A stretch of DNA of 64,000 nt from Dipetalonema caudispina (Eukaryota; Nematoda; Chromadorea; Rhabditida; Onchocercidae), in NCBI GenBank assembly GCA_013365325.1, contig JABVXV010000090.1, forward strand, positions 62,001 through 126,000, written 5' to 3'. Numbering within the stretch: the stretch's first letter is position 1; each line of letters opens with the position of its first letter. A model generated the notes under the pieces. It did not search any database. It was not told the DNA's origin and was given only the letters and a program-made list of their open reading frames with translations. The position numbers and the translations under genes are program-made. Of this stretch, positions 15,669 through 29,020 are shown one piece after another.

Positions 15669-18600
15669 TCAAAATGATGACGTAGCTGCGCACTGATTAT
15701 CAAAATAAAATGGTGTAGGATTTAAAATTCGTGGCTTCTTATTTTTCGATGATTTTTTTCGCTCACCAAGTACTGCTTCAAGGTTGATATCCGGATAAAT
15801 GAGGTCAATTTCGCTGAATTTATGATTTGTCAACAATTCCTTGGACAGGGAACGAGCATTCAAATCAGTGTAATCATACCAATGATGTTGTAAAACTGAA
15901 ATTAAAGAATTATTATTTACATTTGTTGTAATTTCAAACTGTACTTTCATTTTCGATTTCTCGTTTTTTTTTTCGTTTCCTTTTCTAATTAATATAATAA
16001 TATATTAAAAAAATGGTAATTTTTCTAATGCATTGTTTTTCCCTGATTACATTACTAGAAATGTCTGTCTGTCTCATTTATATGAAATTAATTACTTGAT
16101 TACTCATTTCTTTTTCACTTGATAATGTTTGCTAATAAAATTGTCTATTTACCTATTTTATGCAATATATTAGTGTAAAAATACCGATGGAATTATTTGT
16201 TTGATTATTTTATTTATGTATCATTTGATAATATATCACTTCTATCATTTATTTGATACTGTAATCACAACGAAAATAAATAAAATCATGAATACGAACA
16301 AAAATTACATTACTTACCATGGTTACGATAGCGAACACTTATTTTAATTTTACCGTACTCGACATCGGAAAATCGTATAAGAAGGCATGATTGCTGACAT
16401 ACACTTTTTAATAACTTTTCAGCATCATCTTTGCCACAAAATCCGTATATCAAACTACAATTACCATTTTATGTTAACAATTATAGCATATATTTAATAA
16501 ATTATTTAAATATATCAATGAAAACTTCGGTTAATTGATGGTTGCTGTAAATATTTCTAAAAAATATCATTTTTACTTTTACTAAAATTTATCCCATTAA
16601 TACATTCTTCAATCAAAAATTGAAATGAAAGCTTAAAAATTTGCTAGAAATCTAAAACATATCTAAATACGACACTAAATTTAAACTTAAACTACACCAA
16701 CTCAAGTTAATTAATTAGTATCCAAAAATTCGCATAGTTCGGACTGACTTTATACATCAAGCATAAATCAAATTGAAATGCATCATTCAATACTTTCTGT
16801 TTCTAATTGATTTCAATCTGTTCATTAGAGAAATTTGTAAATAAGAATTTTTTTTATTGCACACTTTTTTGAAATGATTCGATAAATTCGAATTTTCATC
16901 AAAATTTTTCTCGGTTTCCAATACAGTCTACTGCAAAGTATTTAAAGCACTAAATTTTTAGTTTGAAATTCAAATTCAAAAGTGACTTAAAGTACCATAA
17001 TGACTCATACCTCAGAATAATTTCGAATGCTGGGAACCAATAAAATTTTAGCTCCAAGAATTTATGAAATTTAAGCACATCAATTTTGCTTACCCATCTG
17101 TCCACATTTGATACAAATATTTATTGACAATTTCGGCGATTTTAAAAAACCAATCAAAAAATGCAACAAGTTTCCATTCACCTTCGTTTGATGCTCGTTT
17201 TTTTGTGTATTCTTGACAAACTGCTAACTAAAACATCACATTACAGTAACATCCCATCAGTCATACCTAAAAGTTTTTAATCACTACAGTAATATCTTGT
17301 AACATTATCGCATTACAGTAGTATCTATCTTGTAATATCGCATTACAGTAGTATCCCATCAACGATCACATCAACGACGTTTTAAATTGTTGCGTGAAGG
17401 ATTCCATGCTCTCATTTTATGTATTTTATAAAATATAAATTTAATTCTTTATTGAAAACTTTTTTATCAATTATAAAGAAAAATTTTAATTAATCAATTA
17501 ATTGTGCACTAACTTTTAAAAAATTTTCCAACACTATATGCCCATCTGCGTTTGGTTTCAATCGTGATATGATATGCTCCTTATCCTGGAACTTTTAGAC
17601 TTATCATTTATGCTTCCGTAAAAAACATGAAACAGTTTATAAATACTAAAAGAAAAACCTCCAGTTTAAACTTTCGAACATCTTAAAATAAAGAAAGGAA
17701 AAGGTAAGATTGATAGAAATGTTTTGTATTTTTCCCAAAAGATTTTTAATATTTGTAAAAAGATTAGAATAAAATTTAATTGGCGAATTATTTATTGCAA
17801 AATTATCATCCAAATAATGATAATAGAAATACTTGAAGGGTAAACATTCGTGGTTGAACAATTATTGGTTCATCTGTTGGTTTCTGCGGCGTCTCAACAA
17901 TTGCCTCTAATTTCATTTTTTTAGATTTTTTCCAGTTTTTAAATTAATTAAGCTAAAAAAGAACTGAAAATACACTTGGAGATTTTTCGATATCAAATTA
18001 TTACTCAAGATTTTCAAATGATTAAAATTACTTTTACTATATATAATCCAAAAAATAAGCAAATATATTTTGGGAAATGGATCAAATGGATATAAATGAG
18101 AAAAAACTAAAAAGAAGACTTAATTAGTTGGATTTTCAGCTTCCTGAAAGTAGTTTTGTAGTAAGTTTTGTTTTTAATTTCTCTTCTTTCAAATTTGAAA
18201 TTTTTTCAAAAATACCTGAAATTTCATCTCCAAAGCTTCAGCCATTTCTTGATAGTAAACGCTTTGTGGTATATCACTAAGTGGTCGACTTACCTTAATG
18301 CAACAATAATTAATATAAGTTTGAAGACAACAAATAGATTAATGAACGATAAGGTTAAAATTCTATACCTAATAATAATTGCTATATTCATAAATCTATT
18401 ATTATTTTTTGCCTGTATCTTTTTTATTTCCTCTATTTTTATTTTATTTTGTTCAATTTTAATTTTTTTAAAGAAAAAATCTTTTACCAATAATAATTAT
18501 TGTATTTATAAATGCATTATTCTGTACCTTTCCTTATTCATTCTATTTCTCATATTATTTTATTCTATATTTCATTTTATTTATTCTGTATTTTATTCCA

Positions 18601-21600
18601 TCTAATAATTATATTTATGAATACATTGTTATAGTTATATTAAATTATTTGTTATATTATAACATAAAATGGAAATTCTTTTTTGTATTGTTAATATATT
18701 ATTTTATTATCACATGTATTGTTGTACTTATCCTTATATTATAAATAATTCAATACTTGAAATTTTATACTTAATATCTAAAGTTATTGGATAAATATAT
18801 GATTCTTTCATTGGTACCCGATACAAATACAATTAAATATGATATTTTTAATAAGTATCATCGTGTAATGATGAAGGATATTATGCTAATTGAAATATAA
18901 TATAATGCAATTGTATTAAAATGGAACAGTTGAAATGAAAATATTCCAATTGCATCAGTAAAATTATTTTTTTTAAGAATTTCAACATTATTATTTTCCT
19001 AAATTAAATCAATGTAATATAATATTATTAATTTTTCGGAGATTTTTTTTCCTTATTTCATAAAATTGAAATCATTTCTAATGTTAAAATTATTCTTCAA
19101 AATCAAATTATATCGAAAAATTTTAATAATTTCCAGAAAAAAAAAAAAAAAGAACGAAAATTACTCCAAAAAATTGAAGCTATATTCTAAAATTAAACTT
19201 TTATTTCTGAATTTAAAATTATCACTTAAAATTGCAATCATCTTTTAGGGATTTTTCCTCTAAAATCATTTGAACCAAAATGTACGATTATTCCCCTAGA
19301 ATAAAAAAAAAAACTGTTTTTAAAATTGTAATTATTTCCTAAAAAAATAAAATTCCATAAGATAATAGACAAATATTCATCTTATTTCATATTTTATCTA
19401 TCTTTGCATACCAAACCAGAAAATGATCGTTCGAGGAATAGCCGTGCTTCAATGTCACTTTTTGGTCCAACTAAAATGGCAAATGGTAGGGAAACTTTTT
19501 TTCCAATTAATTTTATCCCATGTGATGCTTTTAATTCAATATTGTAACATAAGCAATATCGTTTTGTTGCGACTGAATCACGTCGTAAATGATCTTTCTT
19601 TACTACACGCTGAAAAAAAAAAAAAAATTTTTTTTCAGAAATAATTATGTCAAAATAAACCTTTTTTTGTGTTTCATACAACAAAAATGATACTACCTAG
19701 AAGTATAATATAAAATATTTTTTTTAAAAAAAAAGCAAAATATTAGAAAAACTTAATTTCATCAAAATTTTATCAATTAAAATTGATTGTTTCGTTCTTA
19801 TTTTTTATGCTTTTGAATTACAAATTCAAAATTTTGAAATTACAAAAGAAAAGATAGAAAACAAACCATATTATCAAATTTAGCTTTTAAATCTTGCCCA
19901 TCTTTAATTGTAAATGTTGCATAAGGTGGTTCAATTGAGAATTCCTCATTTTCATATCTGAATAAATAAAATTTCATTTCTCCTTTTTCTTCATTGTTTT
20001 TGAAATTTAAAATCTAGTTTAATTGATTTAATTAATTAAGAGACAAAATTTACATATTATAATAAGCATTTGTTAAAAGTTGACGAGCTGTATCATCCGT
20101 TATTAAGAAGCATCGAATTTCAACACCATTATTGTTGTAAAGATCGAATGCACGACCACCAAGTATTCTTAAATAAATTATTTTTGAATAATTCATCCTT
20201 TTTCAAATCATTCACGGTGTTTTAATTTTATACTTATCCTTTTCAAATTTTTGAATTTCTTCTTTTTCGCTCTTTTTCCACTTTCAAATTAATTAAAAAG
20301 ATTCCTTTTTTTTTTTTTTTTCTTTTTGAAAACTATGTATTAATTTTTTCAGAAAAAAAGAATACCTAATTTCCGTATTAAACCAAAAACGACTTCGTCG
20401 ATGATTTTCAGCATCACCACATTTGATAACGACTGATGGTGGTTGACGTGATACGATAATGGAATAGTATAAGAAGTAGTGTGCAAATTGTTGAAATTTC
20501 GTATAAAATGAATCAAATCCTTCATGATTACAACGATCTTTAAGATATTGTAAACCGGATAATGTTTGTTCCAGAATTTCACCAAAATAATCAAATCTAA
20601 AAATTACAATTGCAAGAAATTTATTTAGCACGATACATTGATGATGATATTATCAACACAATTATCATTTTACTTATCACCATTTTTGCAATAATCATCA
20701 CTATTATCTCACCACCACTATTCTGTTATCATCATGGTTATCATTTTATCATTATCAACATCATCATTTATTCTTTTCCTCCTAATACAATCACTATCAT
20801 TATCATCATTGCCATTATCCTATCATTATTATTATCATTGCCACCATCATCATCATCATCCTTCCCATTCTATCACTATTATCATTATCATCAGCATCTT
20901 CAATATTTTAGTTTAAAGGTACAAAGGTTTTGTTTTAATCTGAAAAATTCCATCATACTCTTTACAGTAACCATAAAATGTTAAAATTTGATTGTTTCCG
21001 ATGAATTATTTTTAAATTGAATAAAATTTAAATTGAAATTGAATAAATGACCAACTGTTGATGGATAGTATCCAACAGGTGATAATGTTTTTGTTGTGTC
21101 CACAATGTCCCTATGCTAACTTTTTGTTGCCGAGTAGCCCATGAATACAGTACTTCACTCATTAAATAATTTTTTTCTGCTTCAAATGCACCATATAAAT
21201 CATTTGCATAGGATAATATCCGCTGGAATTGAATTTTAATTTTTATAAATTTTCATGCAAAAAAAAAAACTTCTTCGCAATGCTAATAAATTCATAAGAA
21301 AATTCATAAAATTTAATAAATATGTTAGTTAAACTTTATAAAGTATCACTTAAATATTTAATATAACTTCATCTTTCATCATCAAAATATTCCATTGTAC
21401 TTCATTTACCACAAAATATTTTATAATAATCAAATTTGAAAAAAAAAAAAGTATAAAATATAATAGAGAAGTGCAAAAATATAAATGTAAAAATGAAATG
21501 CATTTAATTTCTCTCATTTTTCCAAAAATTTCATTGCTTAAAAACGAAAAATTACCAAAATTATTTCAATTAATATTTTGCACTTCTGATGAATAATATA

Positions 21601-22532
21601 AGAATGATCATAAAATTTAAATCAAAAACTCCTTTTTGTTGATATAAAAAAATGAATATAAATTAAACTCATTGTACTTAATGCGAAATACATCCAACCT
21701 TTGATATCGTATTTCAATTTTGATATTTTTAATTCCGCATTTCAAATTTTATTTTTTAACTGTTTCAATTTTGATTGCGATTTCCTTTCATCAAACTATT
21801 TTAAGTTGGGAAGTAATTCTTTCTTTTCAACTACATTTGATTACCTGCCACAACAATATTATCAACCATTCGTTAAAGAATAATTATTGTGTTTTTTTTT
21901 TCTTTTCAACTAACAGTTTTATAAACTTCTTATCAGATATGGTAATCCATTTCCTGAAATTTTATTCCTGAAATAATAAAAGGTAAAGCAAACCATAATA
22001 ATTTGCTGTTGATCATCCGGTAGCATTTTCCCAGATAATAACAAATCAGCATCATTTTTGAAATGCTACAATGAATGTCAGTAATACAATTAATTGAAGT
22101 TGTATTTCAAAAATTTTCCAATTCCAATTCTAGAAACATTTCAGGAAAAACAAAAAGCAATTGCTTATGAATTGAACAATTCAAATAGATGGTAAAAAGC
22201 AAAAAAACTTAAGCTGAAAACTAATTAAAATTAAATATAGTATAAAACTAAAATGTAGCAATAAAAATTAAAATTTTTCGAGGAAATAAAAATGAATAAA
22301 AAATAAATCTTACTTGATATATTTCAGCGGAAAAATTATGCTTAGTAATAAAATTTGCATCAAAATTTGTTGCTTCAAAATTTCTGAAATTTGATTGTTG
22401 TTGTTGAAAATTGATGCACTCCATAACGTAATATTCTTCTTGCTAGAATTTAAATGACAAAACACAACTTCTTACCGTGATTACATCAAACCAAACAGTA
22501 TCGGTGTGCCGATAATAACAGGTTTTTAACAT
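15669..22532 (-). CDS. sta-1: STAT transcription factor (STA-1-like, no N-terminal domain)
   Basis: Fourteen exons in transcript order: 22476-22532, 22314-22442, 21994-22065, 21056-21222, 20366-20596, 20054-20167, 19867-19957, 19412-19609, 18216-18293, 17833-17904, 17514-17585, 17094-17227, 16318-16454, 15669-15895. They sum to 1779 nt, or 592 residues. Residues about 45-215 are the helical coiled-coil region and about 219-353 the DNA-binding domain (RYCLCYNIELKAS, KVSLPFAILVGPKSDIEARL). A linker with FFDWFFKIAEIVNKYLYQMW follows, then an SH2 domain with CLLIRFSDVEYG (Arg499 binds phosphotyrosine) and LNARSLSKEL. Tyr581 (NPTPFYFDNQ), 82 residues after Arg499, is the likely activating tyrosine. 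STATs dimerise through SH2-phosphotyrosine contacts and bind DNA in the nucleus. The usual N-terminal cooperative domain is absent, as in C. elegans STA-1. The weakest call is exon 17833-17904, whose acceptor (ATTAGAG) is poor. Confidence 0.88.
20640..20900. repeat. Degenerate (ATC)n repeat in a STAT intron
   Basis: On the + strand the stretch is dominated by ATCATC, ATTATC and CACCA triplets with interruptions. It lies in the intron between exons 21056-21222 and 20366-20596 of the STAT gene and yields spurious open frames. Confidence 0.85.
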
Positions 22533-22609
22533 CCTATCAACTCATTTCTTTTCAATCATTTTTATTTATTAGTTTGAAATGTTGAAAATATCTCATTACA
22601 TTACAAATG

Positions 22610-22640
<31 letters not shown>

Positions 22641-24123
22641 CGGTACATTTATACGTCTAAAACGATGAAAAAAAAAGATTACGTATTAAGTGTATTTTGG
22701 CTTTTATTTTGTTACACGTATATAATAACGTGAATATATTACGTATAATTATATCATGACAGGATTTCTTTTTTAATTCATTCATTTTTTTTTTTTTTTT
22801 TAGAAAATTATCATCTAAGAAATTTGACATTTATCCCATTGAACGTAAATAACTACGTCGATTAGATTAGTAAAAGTTTCATTTTCGATATCTATACACG
22901 TCTATCAATAATCATATAAAAATGTAATAAGCATATAATATTTATTTCATTATACGTACATAACGACGTGAATATATCACGTACAATTATATTAGTAGAA
23001 AGTTTTCTCTTTTGTTATGTAAATACGTTTGACAATTATCACATGATAAAATATGAATTGAGTAAATTTTCGTTTCATTTATACGTGTATCATCACGTCA
23101 ACCCATATTATATCATATATTGATATTGTTTGTTTTTTTTTTGGTACAACTATAGTAGTAAAACTATTATATGGATATATTGTCGAATTACATCATGATT
23201 AGATGTATTTTGCATAAGTGTGAACTTTCATTCATTTATTTACAAAACTCAAAAAAAAAGTGAAAATCAAATGCATTTAAAAAAATTGGAAATATTGTAA
23301 GTAATTAATTAATCAATTTCAAATTATTTAAATTGTAAAATATGTAAGAAATTATCTCCCATCATCATTTTTTATTTAACGACAAATTTTATTATCACCA
23401 CAATATCGTACTCTTATCAGTCGTATCATTTTTACTATTACTTCATATTGTTGAACAATTTTAACTTTATATGCACTATTTATTAACAGAAGGTAATCAA
23501 TTAGATATTGCCAAATTTTCGAATTATTTAAAGTAAATTTTTTGGCACTTAATATCAAACAATTCAAATTAAAATTTCGCCATTGGAAGAATCTGAGATA
23601 TTATTGAAAGTTAAATGGCAAATACGTGGAATGACATTTTAGAAATGAAATGTTTAGGATAGTTTCTATAGTAGTTAATTAATTAATTAGTTCGGAAACT
23701 TTTTTTTTTTTTTTTCAGGATTTGACATTACTTTATTAGTTCGAAATTTTAATGTTACTAAGATTCAATTCTTGAATTAAGGCAAAAATAAGTTAAAGAT
23801 TATTTTCCAATTAATTTTGCTTTTTTTTTTTTTTCATTAATCTATCAACGATACCACTAAAATGCAAAATGTACGTGATACGTGTAATTAGAGATTTATC
23901 CAGCAATTGAATAAAAGACTTAAATGATAATAAATACAATACGTATAGTAGTACGTTACAAATGAATAATCAATTTATTTACTAATTATAAAATAATATG
24001 AATATCTTAAATGAAATATATTACATAAAGAATTTTAATTGCTTGATTTATTTGAATGAAATTATTTTGTTTAAAATAGTGAAAAGTAAATAATTAAAAT
24101 TATAAATTATCAACTAAAATTTT
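22533..24123. other. Intergenic region upstream of STAT
   Basis: No exon is visible on either strand. It contains a T tract of about 28 nt at 22612-22639, the ACGT-dense block, and further ACGT words near 23870-23955. Confidence 0.55.
22650..23100. promoter_or_regulatory. ACGT-dense block upstream of STAT
   Basis: About 14 ACGT tetramers occur in 450 bp, often as repeated phrases: CACGTATATAATAACGTGAA near 22716, ACGTACATAACGACGTGAAT near 22960 and ACGTGTATCATCACGTC near 23084. These phrases look like diverged copies of one 30-45 bp unit. The block starts about 120 bp upstream of the STAT start codon. A role in STAT transcription is inferred from position and density only. Confidence 0.4.
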
Positions 24124-27100
24124 TCAAATATCAATGGGAGGTCTAAAAATAACAACACGTGTTAATTGTTCCGTAACAGCGTCTAAAGTTTGCAATAATC
24201 TTGACGCTGGCATATCACCACGTGGACGTGGTAAATTAAGCATAATTAAATCAGCATTTGTTGATTCGCTTCTTATCAAACTATTCAATCCAAGCGGTGG
24301 TTCATTCTGTAATAAATTAAATTAAATTGATTAAAATTACTCATAAAATATTAGAGTTAGAAGTTCAAAGATTACAAAAAGAAGTTAAAAGTGAAATTTA
24401 AAGAATCAATAAAAACAATACATTTCTATTCATATTCCAATCAGAATTATCTATTTTTATTTTTCAAATATATAAAAATTTCTTTTAGCATAATTTATAG
24501 GTAAACATTGATGCAAATGATATATGCACCTTATAAATTCGCCGACCTTTTGAACCGTCTTGTTGCTGCATATTTTGATCAAAGATTGAAAGTTTAGCAG
24601 CTAAATAAGGTTACAAATCAAATTCATCCTTAAAAGAACATTTCAAAATTACAATATGTATTTAAATTTTAGCAAAAGATGACAGTACTGGACAATTTAC
24701 TCAAAATTTCTTTTACATATTAAGAAGAAATATTTTGCATAATTTTAACAAAATTAAATTAATCCATCAAAAGTTCTAGAAAGTATAAAGTGGCAAGAAG
24801 GAGAAAATGGGAGAGGTAAAAAAAGAAAATCATTTTCATACAACTTTGCATCATTTTTCATTTTCATTTTTTGATAATTTAAAAATATTTAAATGATTCA
24901 TTTTGTCAAACAGAAAAAAAAAATGCATTAACACGAAGAAATTTCAACATTTCAAAATTATTTAACACTAAAAAATAGGTTAAATTGGATGAATAAATAG
25001 TATGAAATGGAAAATTACATTTGAAAATATCTGTAAGAACAGTTAACAGCAATAAATATTGCATTTATTAATTTCCTAATGAAACAAATTTCTGATTTGT
25101 TTTCAATTTTAAGTTTAATCTTATACATTGTTTCCAATTTTTCGTCCTCCATTTTAATTGTTCTTTTGCTAATAAATGCTTTTTCTCATTACTATTAACA
25201 ATGGTGTAGTATTAATTAATGCTACCAGAAAGTTAATATATACATTACAATAACAAGTTAATTGAAATTTGAATTGAAATACTTCAAGTTAATTGATCTT
25301 AATAAACTATGACGAAATGATTGGAATGAATAAATCATTCATACATCCATACGCTGCAATATCATCGGGAGCAACCGGTCGAAATTGTATGCTATCAGCC
25401 TCTAACGATGCTTGATGAATTCGTTTCGAAATTTGATCCTTAACAGCTTCAACTTCTGTTTCTTTAATTACAGCAAATATTCGAAGTCTAAATGAAGTAT
25501 ATATTAATTATTAAATATTTTATGATTTAAATTTGGAAAAATTGATCGAACTTATGCAAATATTTGTCCACATTTTGTACACATTAAATAAAACTTATGC
25601 AAATTATAACTATTTTTGATTTAATTTCTTTTTTTAAATTTTAAAAATAAATTTTCATATTACTTTGTAAATGTCCAACGATAATTTCGACATATGACAT
25701 AAATGAATGATAGTAAAAGATCATCGCCTTCCACAACCCACCATAAGTCCAATGTAGACTTAAAAATTTATAAATCTTTTTTTCTTTTTTTAATTATAGT
25801 AAGTCAAATTTTAAAACCTATGGAATTTAAAGATAAAAAAAAACGTTTAAAATACGAACATAGTTGATCAAAATTTGAATTGAAACAACTTTTTATGTGG
25901 AAAAAAATATCCAATCCTCTAAAGATCTACACTTGTTGCCGATAATAGTTACTAGTAATTAACCTTAACTCTTAAGTTATTAATCTTATTAATAATACAT
26001 GAATTATCTCCAAATAACTTCATCGGCAGCTAACTTCAATTAATAGTTAAAGTAATAAAAAATTAAAATGAATTAGGCAATTAATTAACTAACTCAACAA
26101 GTGATTTTCTTGATTACATTATCATAACTCGTAAACCATCAATTAATTACTATTGATATTGATAATATATTAATTATTGCTAACTATTTGATTATCAGCT
26201 AAGTTCAATTGAAAATTTAAGTAATGCGAAGCTAATTAAGCAAACAAACAATTAGCTGTATCAATAAACCAATGATTCCATAAATAATTTTTAAATAATT
26301 AAAACTAACAGCCAGATTAAATGGTACCGGTTTCCATAAATCACCTTTACATATTAACAAACATTTATCAACTGTTGCCGCAATTCGATTCCATAATTCA
26401 CCTTGTCCAGCATATAAACTGAAAATTACTGAAATAAAATTTTTCCATTTAAATGATACATCATAATATTATTAGTGATTAAATTTTGCATTTCATTTTT
26501 GGAATTGAATGTTTTTGAGCTCAAAATTTATAAATTGATTTTGTAACTTTAATTATTCTGATGTTAAAAAGATATAAATGAATTGATTAAAAAATTCTCT
26601 TAAATTCTAATTCATTTTTTAAAATGATAATGCATAAACTTGATGAAAATTTGAATTTTTACAAAATAGAAATATATGAATTAATATGGAAATTTTAATT
26701 TATTTTAGAATGAAAGATATACGATTTAATCGGAAATTCATTTAAATTTTAATTATTTTCAAGATAACAATGTAAAAGACAGGAAAACAAAAGAAAAAAG
26801 ACCAAAAAAAAGTATAGGATGTTTTTTTTCTTTTTTAAACTTATCTTTTTTGTTATTATCGAAAAGAAATGACGAAAGACTGAAGAAAATAAAATGCTAA
26901 CAAATTAGATGACGAGCCACATTTCGGAAAATCGACAATAATTGTATTAGGTTTCAGGATTCCTAAACCGGAACATTGAATGACCGCTGAAGCGGTCTCA
27001 TTTAATTCACTTAAATTTTCATACGATACAACCAAATGATGTGCATTCAAGCATGATTCACCTATCTGAACAAAAAAAAAAAAAAAAAAATTTAAAAAGA

Positions 27101-28309
27101 ATACAAAAGTGTTGTGACGAAAATCATTTTCAGAAAAAAAAACAAAAAAAAAAGGAAAAGAAGAATCGACGATGATGAAACATGAATAATTCAATTTTAG
27201 AGAAAATTTTTTCCTTAAAATTTCTTAGCACATCAAAAATCTTCGATCAAGACTAAAAAATATTTTTTAAAAATTTGTTTTATAAGATAAAATATTTCGT
27301 AGATTATAAAAAAATTAGGTTGAAATTAGTTCGCAATTCTTCTCTTATTCGATATTTTCGGAATTTAAAAAGAGAAATTGCAAAAGTTTCGTATTTGAAG
27401 AGAAAATGAAAAAAAAAATTTTCCGCAAATGATGCAAGAATAAGGTAATAATAATAATAATATTATCATCCAAACCAATTGTGTTACCGCAATTTCCACT
27501 AAGCGTAAATATTCACCGGTATCCGGATCATGCGTATGCCCCTGAAAATTTTATTCGGTTTCTTGTATTTTTCACTAGAAAGTTTATCTGATCCCTGCAT
27601 ATATTTCTGGAAAAAAAAAAAAAAAAAAAAAAATTATCCGGAAAAAAAAAAACTTGTCTTATATATGTTACTGATAAAATGTATCTTCACCTTAAATGTT
27701 TACAATTACTAGAAATGAATCCGGTAAAGAAGTATTCGTATTTCTAATTTTCCCTATCATAATGGTTTTACAAGAAGCAGATGGAAAACTTTGCAAATTT
27801 AACTATCATTTTTCTTCTTAATTGTTATTGTTTAAGCTATCCTTCTTCTTCTCACTATTTCTTATTGTTATTGTCCAAGCTATTCTTTTTCATTCCTCCT
27901 AATTATTATTGTTATTTCCTAAATTCTCTTCCTTTTTCTTCTTCTTCTTCTTCTTTCTTTTTCATATTTCAAAAATTACAAAATTTGAAATATTCAAAAA
28001 AAAATAAAAAAATAAAAATAAAAAAAACAAAAGAAGAAAAACTAATGAAACGAAAAAGTATAAATTAAAAATATCAAATACTTCACATAATACAGCAACA
28101 ATATTAGATGCTGCACCATCTTTAATCCATTCTGCTACCGCAATTAATTTTTGACAATTAACCAACCATTCGGGATTTTCATCAATTTGCATAATTAAAA
28201 TTTGTGGATACCAATGATGTTCAAAATCTTTATAACTGTAAACACAACGTAACAAACGATATGCTATATCAATACGCCATCGTTCGAAATATTCCGACCA
28301 CCACCACAT
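24124..28309 (-). CDS. C-terminal cytoplasmic domain of an SLC12 (cation-chloride cotransporter) family protein
   Basis: Eight exons in transcript order: 28082-28309, 27488-27541, 26902-27065, 26310-26418, 25664-25758, 25345-25487, 24530-24600, 24124-24306. They give 348 residues ending in TGA. Family features in order are HHWYPQILIMQIDENP, GLGILKPNTIIVDFP, STLDLWWVVEGDDLLLSFI (the DxWW-V motif followed by a Leu-rich segment), LRIFAVIKETEVEAVKDQI and, at the end, ADLIMLNLPRPRGD. These match the regulatory C-terminal domain of SLC12 transporters and most resemble the SLC12A9/CIP1 branch. The twelve-helix transport domain is missing: no hydrophobic exon is seen upstream, and the next gene is on the opposite strand 1.4 kb away. 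The chosen ATG (28307-28309) has an in-frame stop upstream. It may be a truncated paralogue, or an exon set cut off by rearrangement or misassembly. Confidence 0.82.
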
Positions 28310-28430
28310 TGCTTTATTTGTTCATAAAATAAAAATTTTAATACTATACTGTATATATATATATCTATGAATAATTTCTTAATTTTAATTTTTTTTTTTT
28401 TTTTTATAAAATATAATTTGTAAAAATATA

Positions 28431-28621
28431 CTTTTTTTTTCCTTTTTTCTCACTTTTTTAAATGAGACATTTATCAGATTTAATTGTTGTAATGTTTTAA
28501 AAAATTTTTAAAGCATATATTTTTTAAAATATAGCCACAATTTTCTTGACTATTTTATTAAATCTGTTGATTATTTTATTCTTTTTCATTTAAATAATTT
28601 CCATTTCATTTTTTTTTACAA
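28431..28621. repeat. Direct repeat, copy 1 (about 190 bp)
   Basis: Starts in TTTTTTTTCCTTTTTTCTCA and runs through TAGCCACAATTTTC and ATTTCCATTTCATTTTTTTT. It is over 90 percent identical by eye to the copy at 29021-29212. Confidence 0.85.
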
Positions 28622-29020
28622 TGTTAACAAGTAAGAGACATTACAATTCAAATTTTGACAATATAATAGAGGAAAAATTATTTCTGAAATTAAAGTGAAT
28701 TTTTTTTTTTTCTCTTTTAATATTAAAAAGTAGAAATGTATGATGCTTTAGAAGTTAGCTTTTGTTGATTTTGTTTTTCATTTAATGTAATAAATTTCTA
28801 ATAAATTTGAATTTTATTTCTAACAATACTTGATTAGTACTTCAATCGTATCGTAATTAATATCTTACGGGAAAAACTGAGAATAATGGTGGTGAAATTT
28901 CATGTGAAAAGTTTTATTGAATTCAATAGAATGTATGCTAAAATTAAATGAAAAACAAAAGATATTTCAATATAAATTAAAATTCTATTGCATTGATCTA
29001 ATTTCAACAATTCCTAAGTT

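Noticed and set aside
18168..18605. 145-codon very hydrophobic + strand frame resembling a membrane protein
   Set aside because: It overlaps, on the opposite strand, STAT exon 18216-18293 and a T-rich intron. The hydrophobicity comes from TTT, TTA and ATT codons.
20610..20984. 124-codon hydrophobic + strand frame
   Set aside because: Produced by the degenerate ATC/ATT repeat in a STAT intron.
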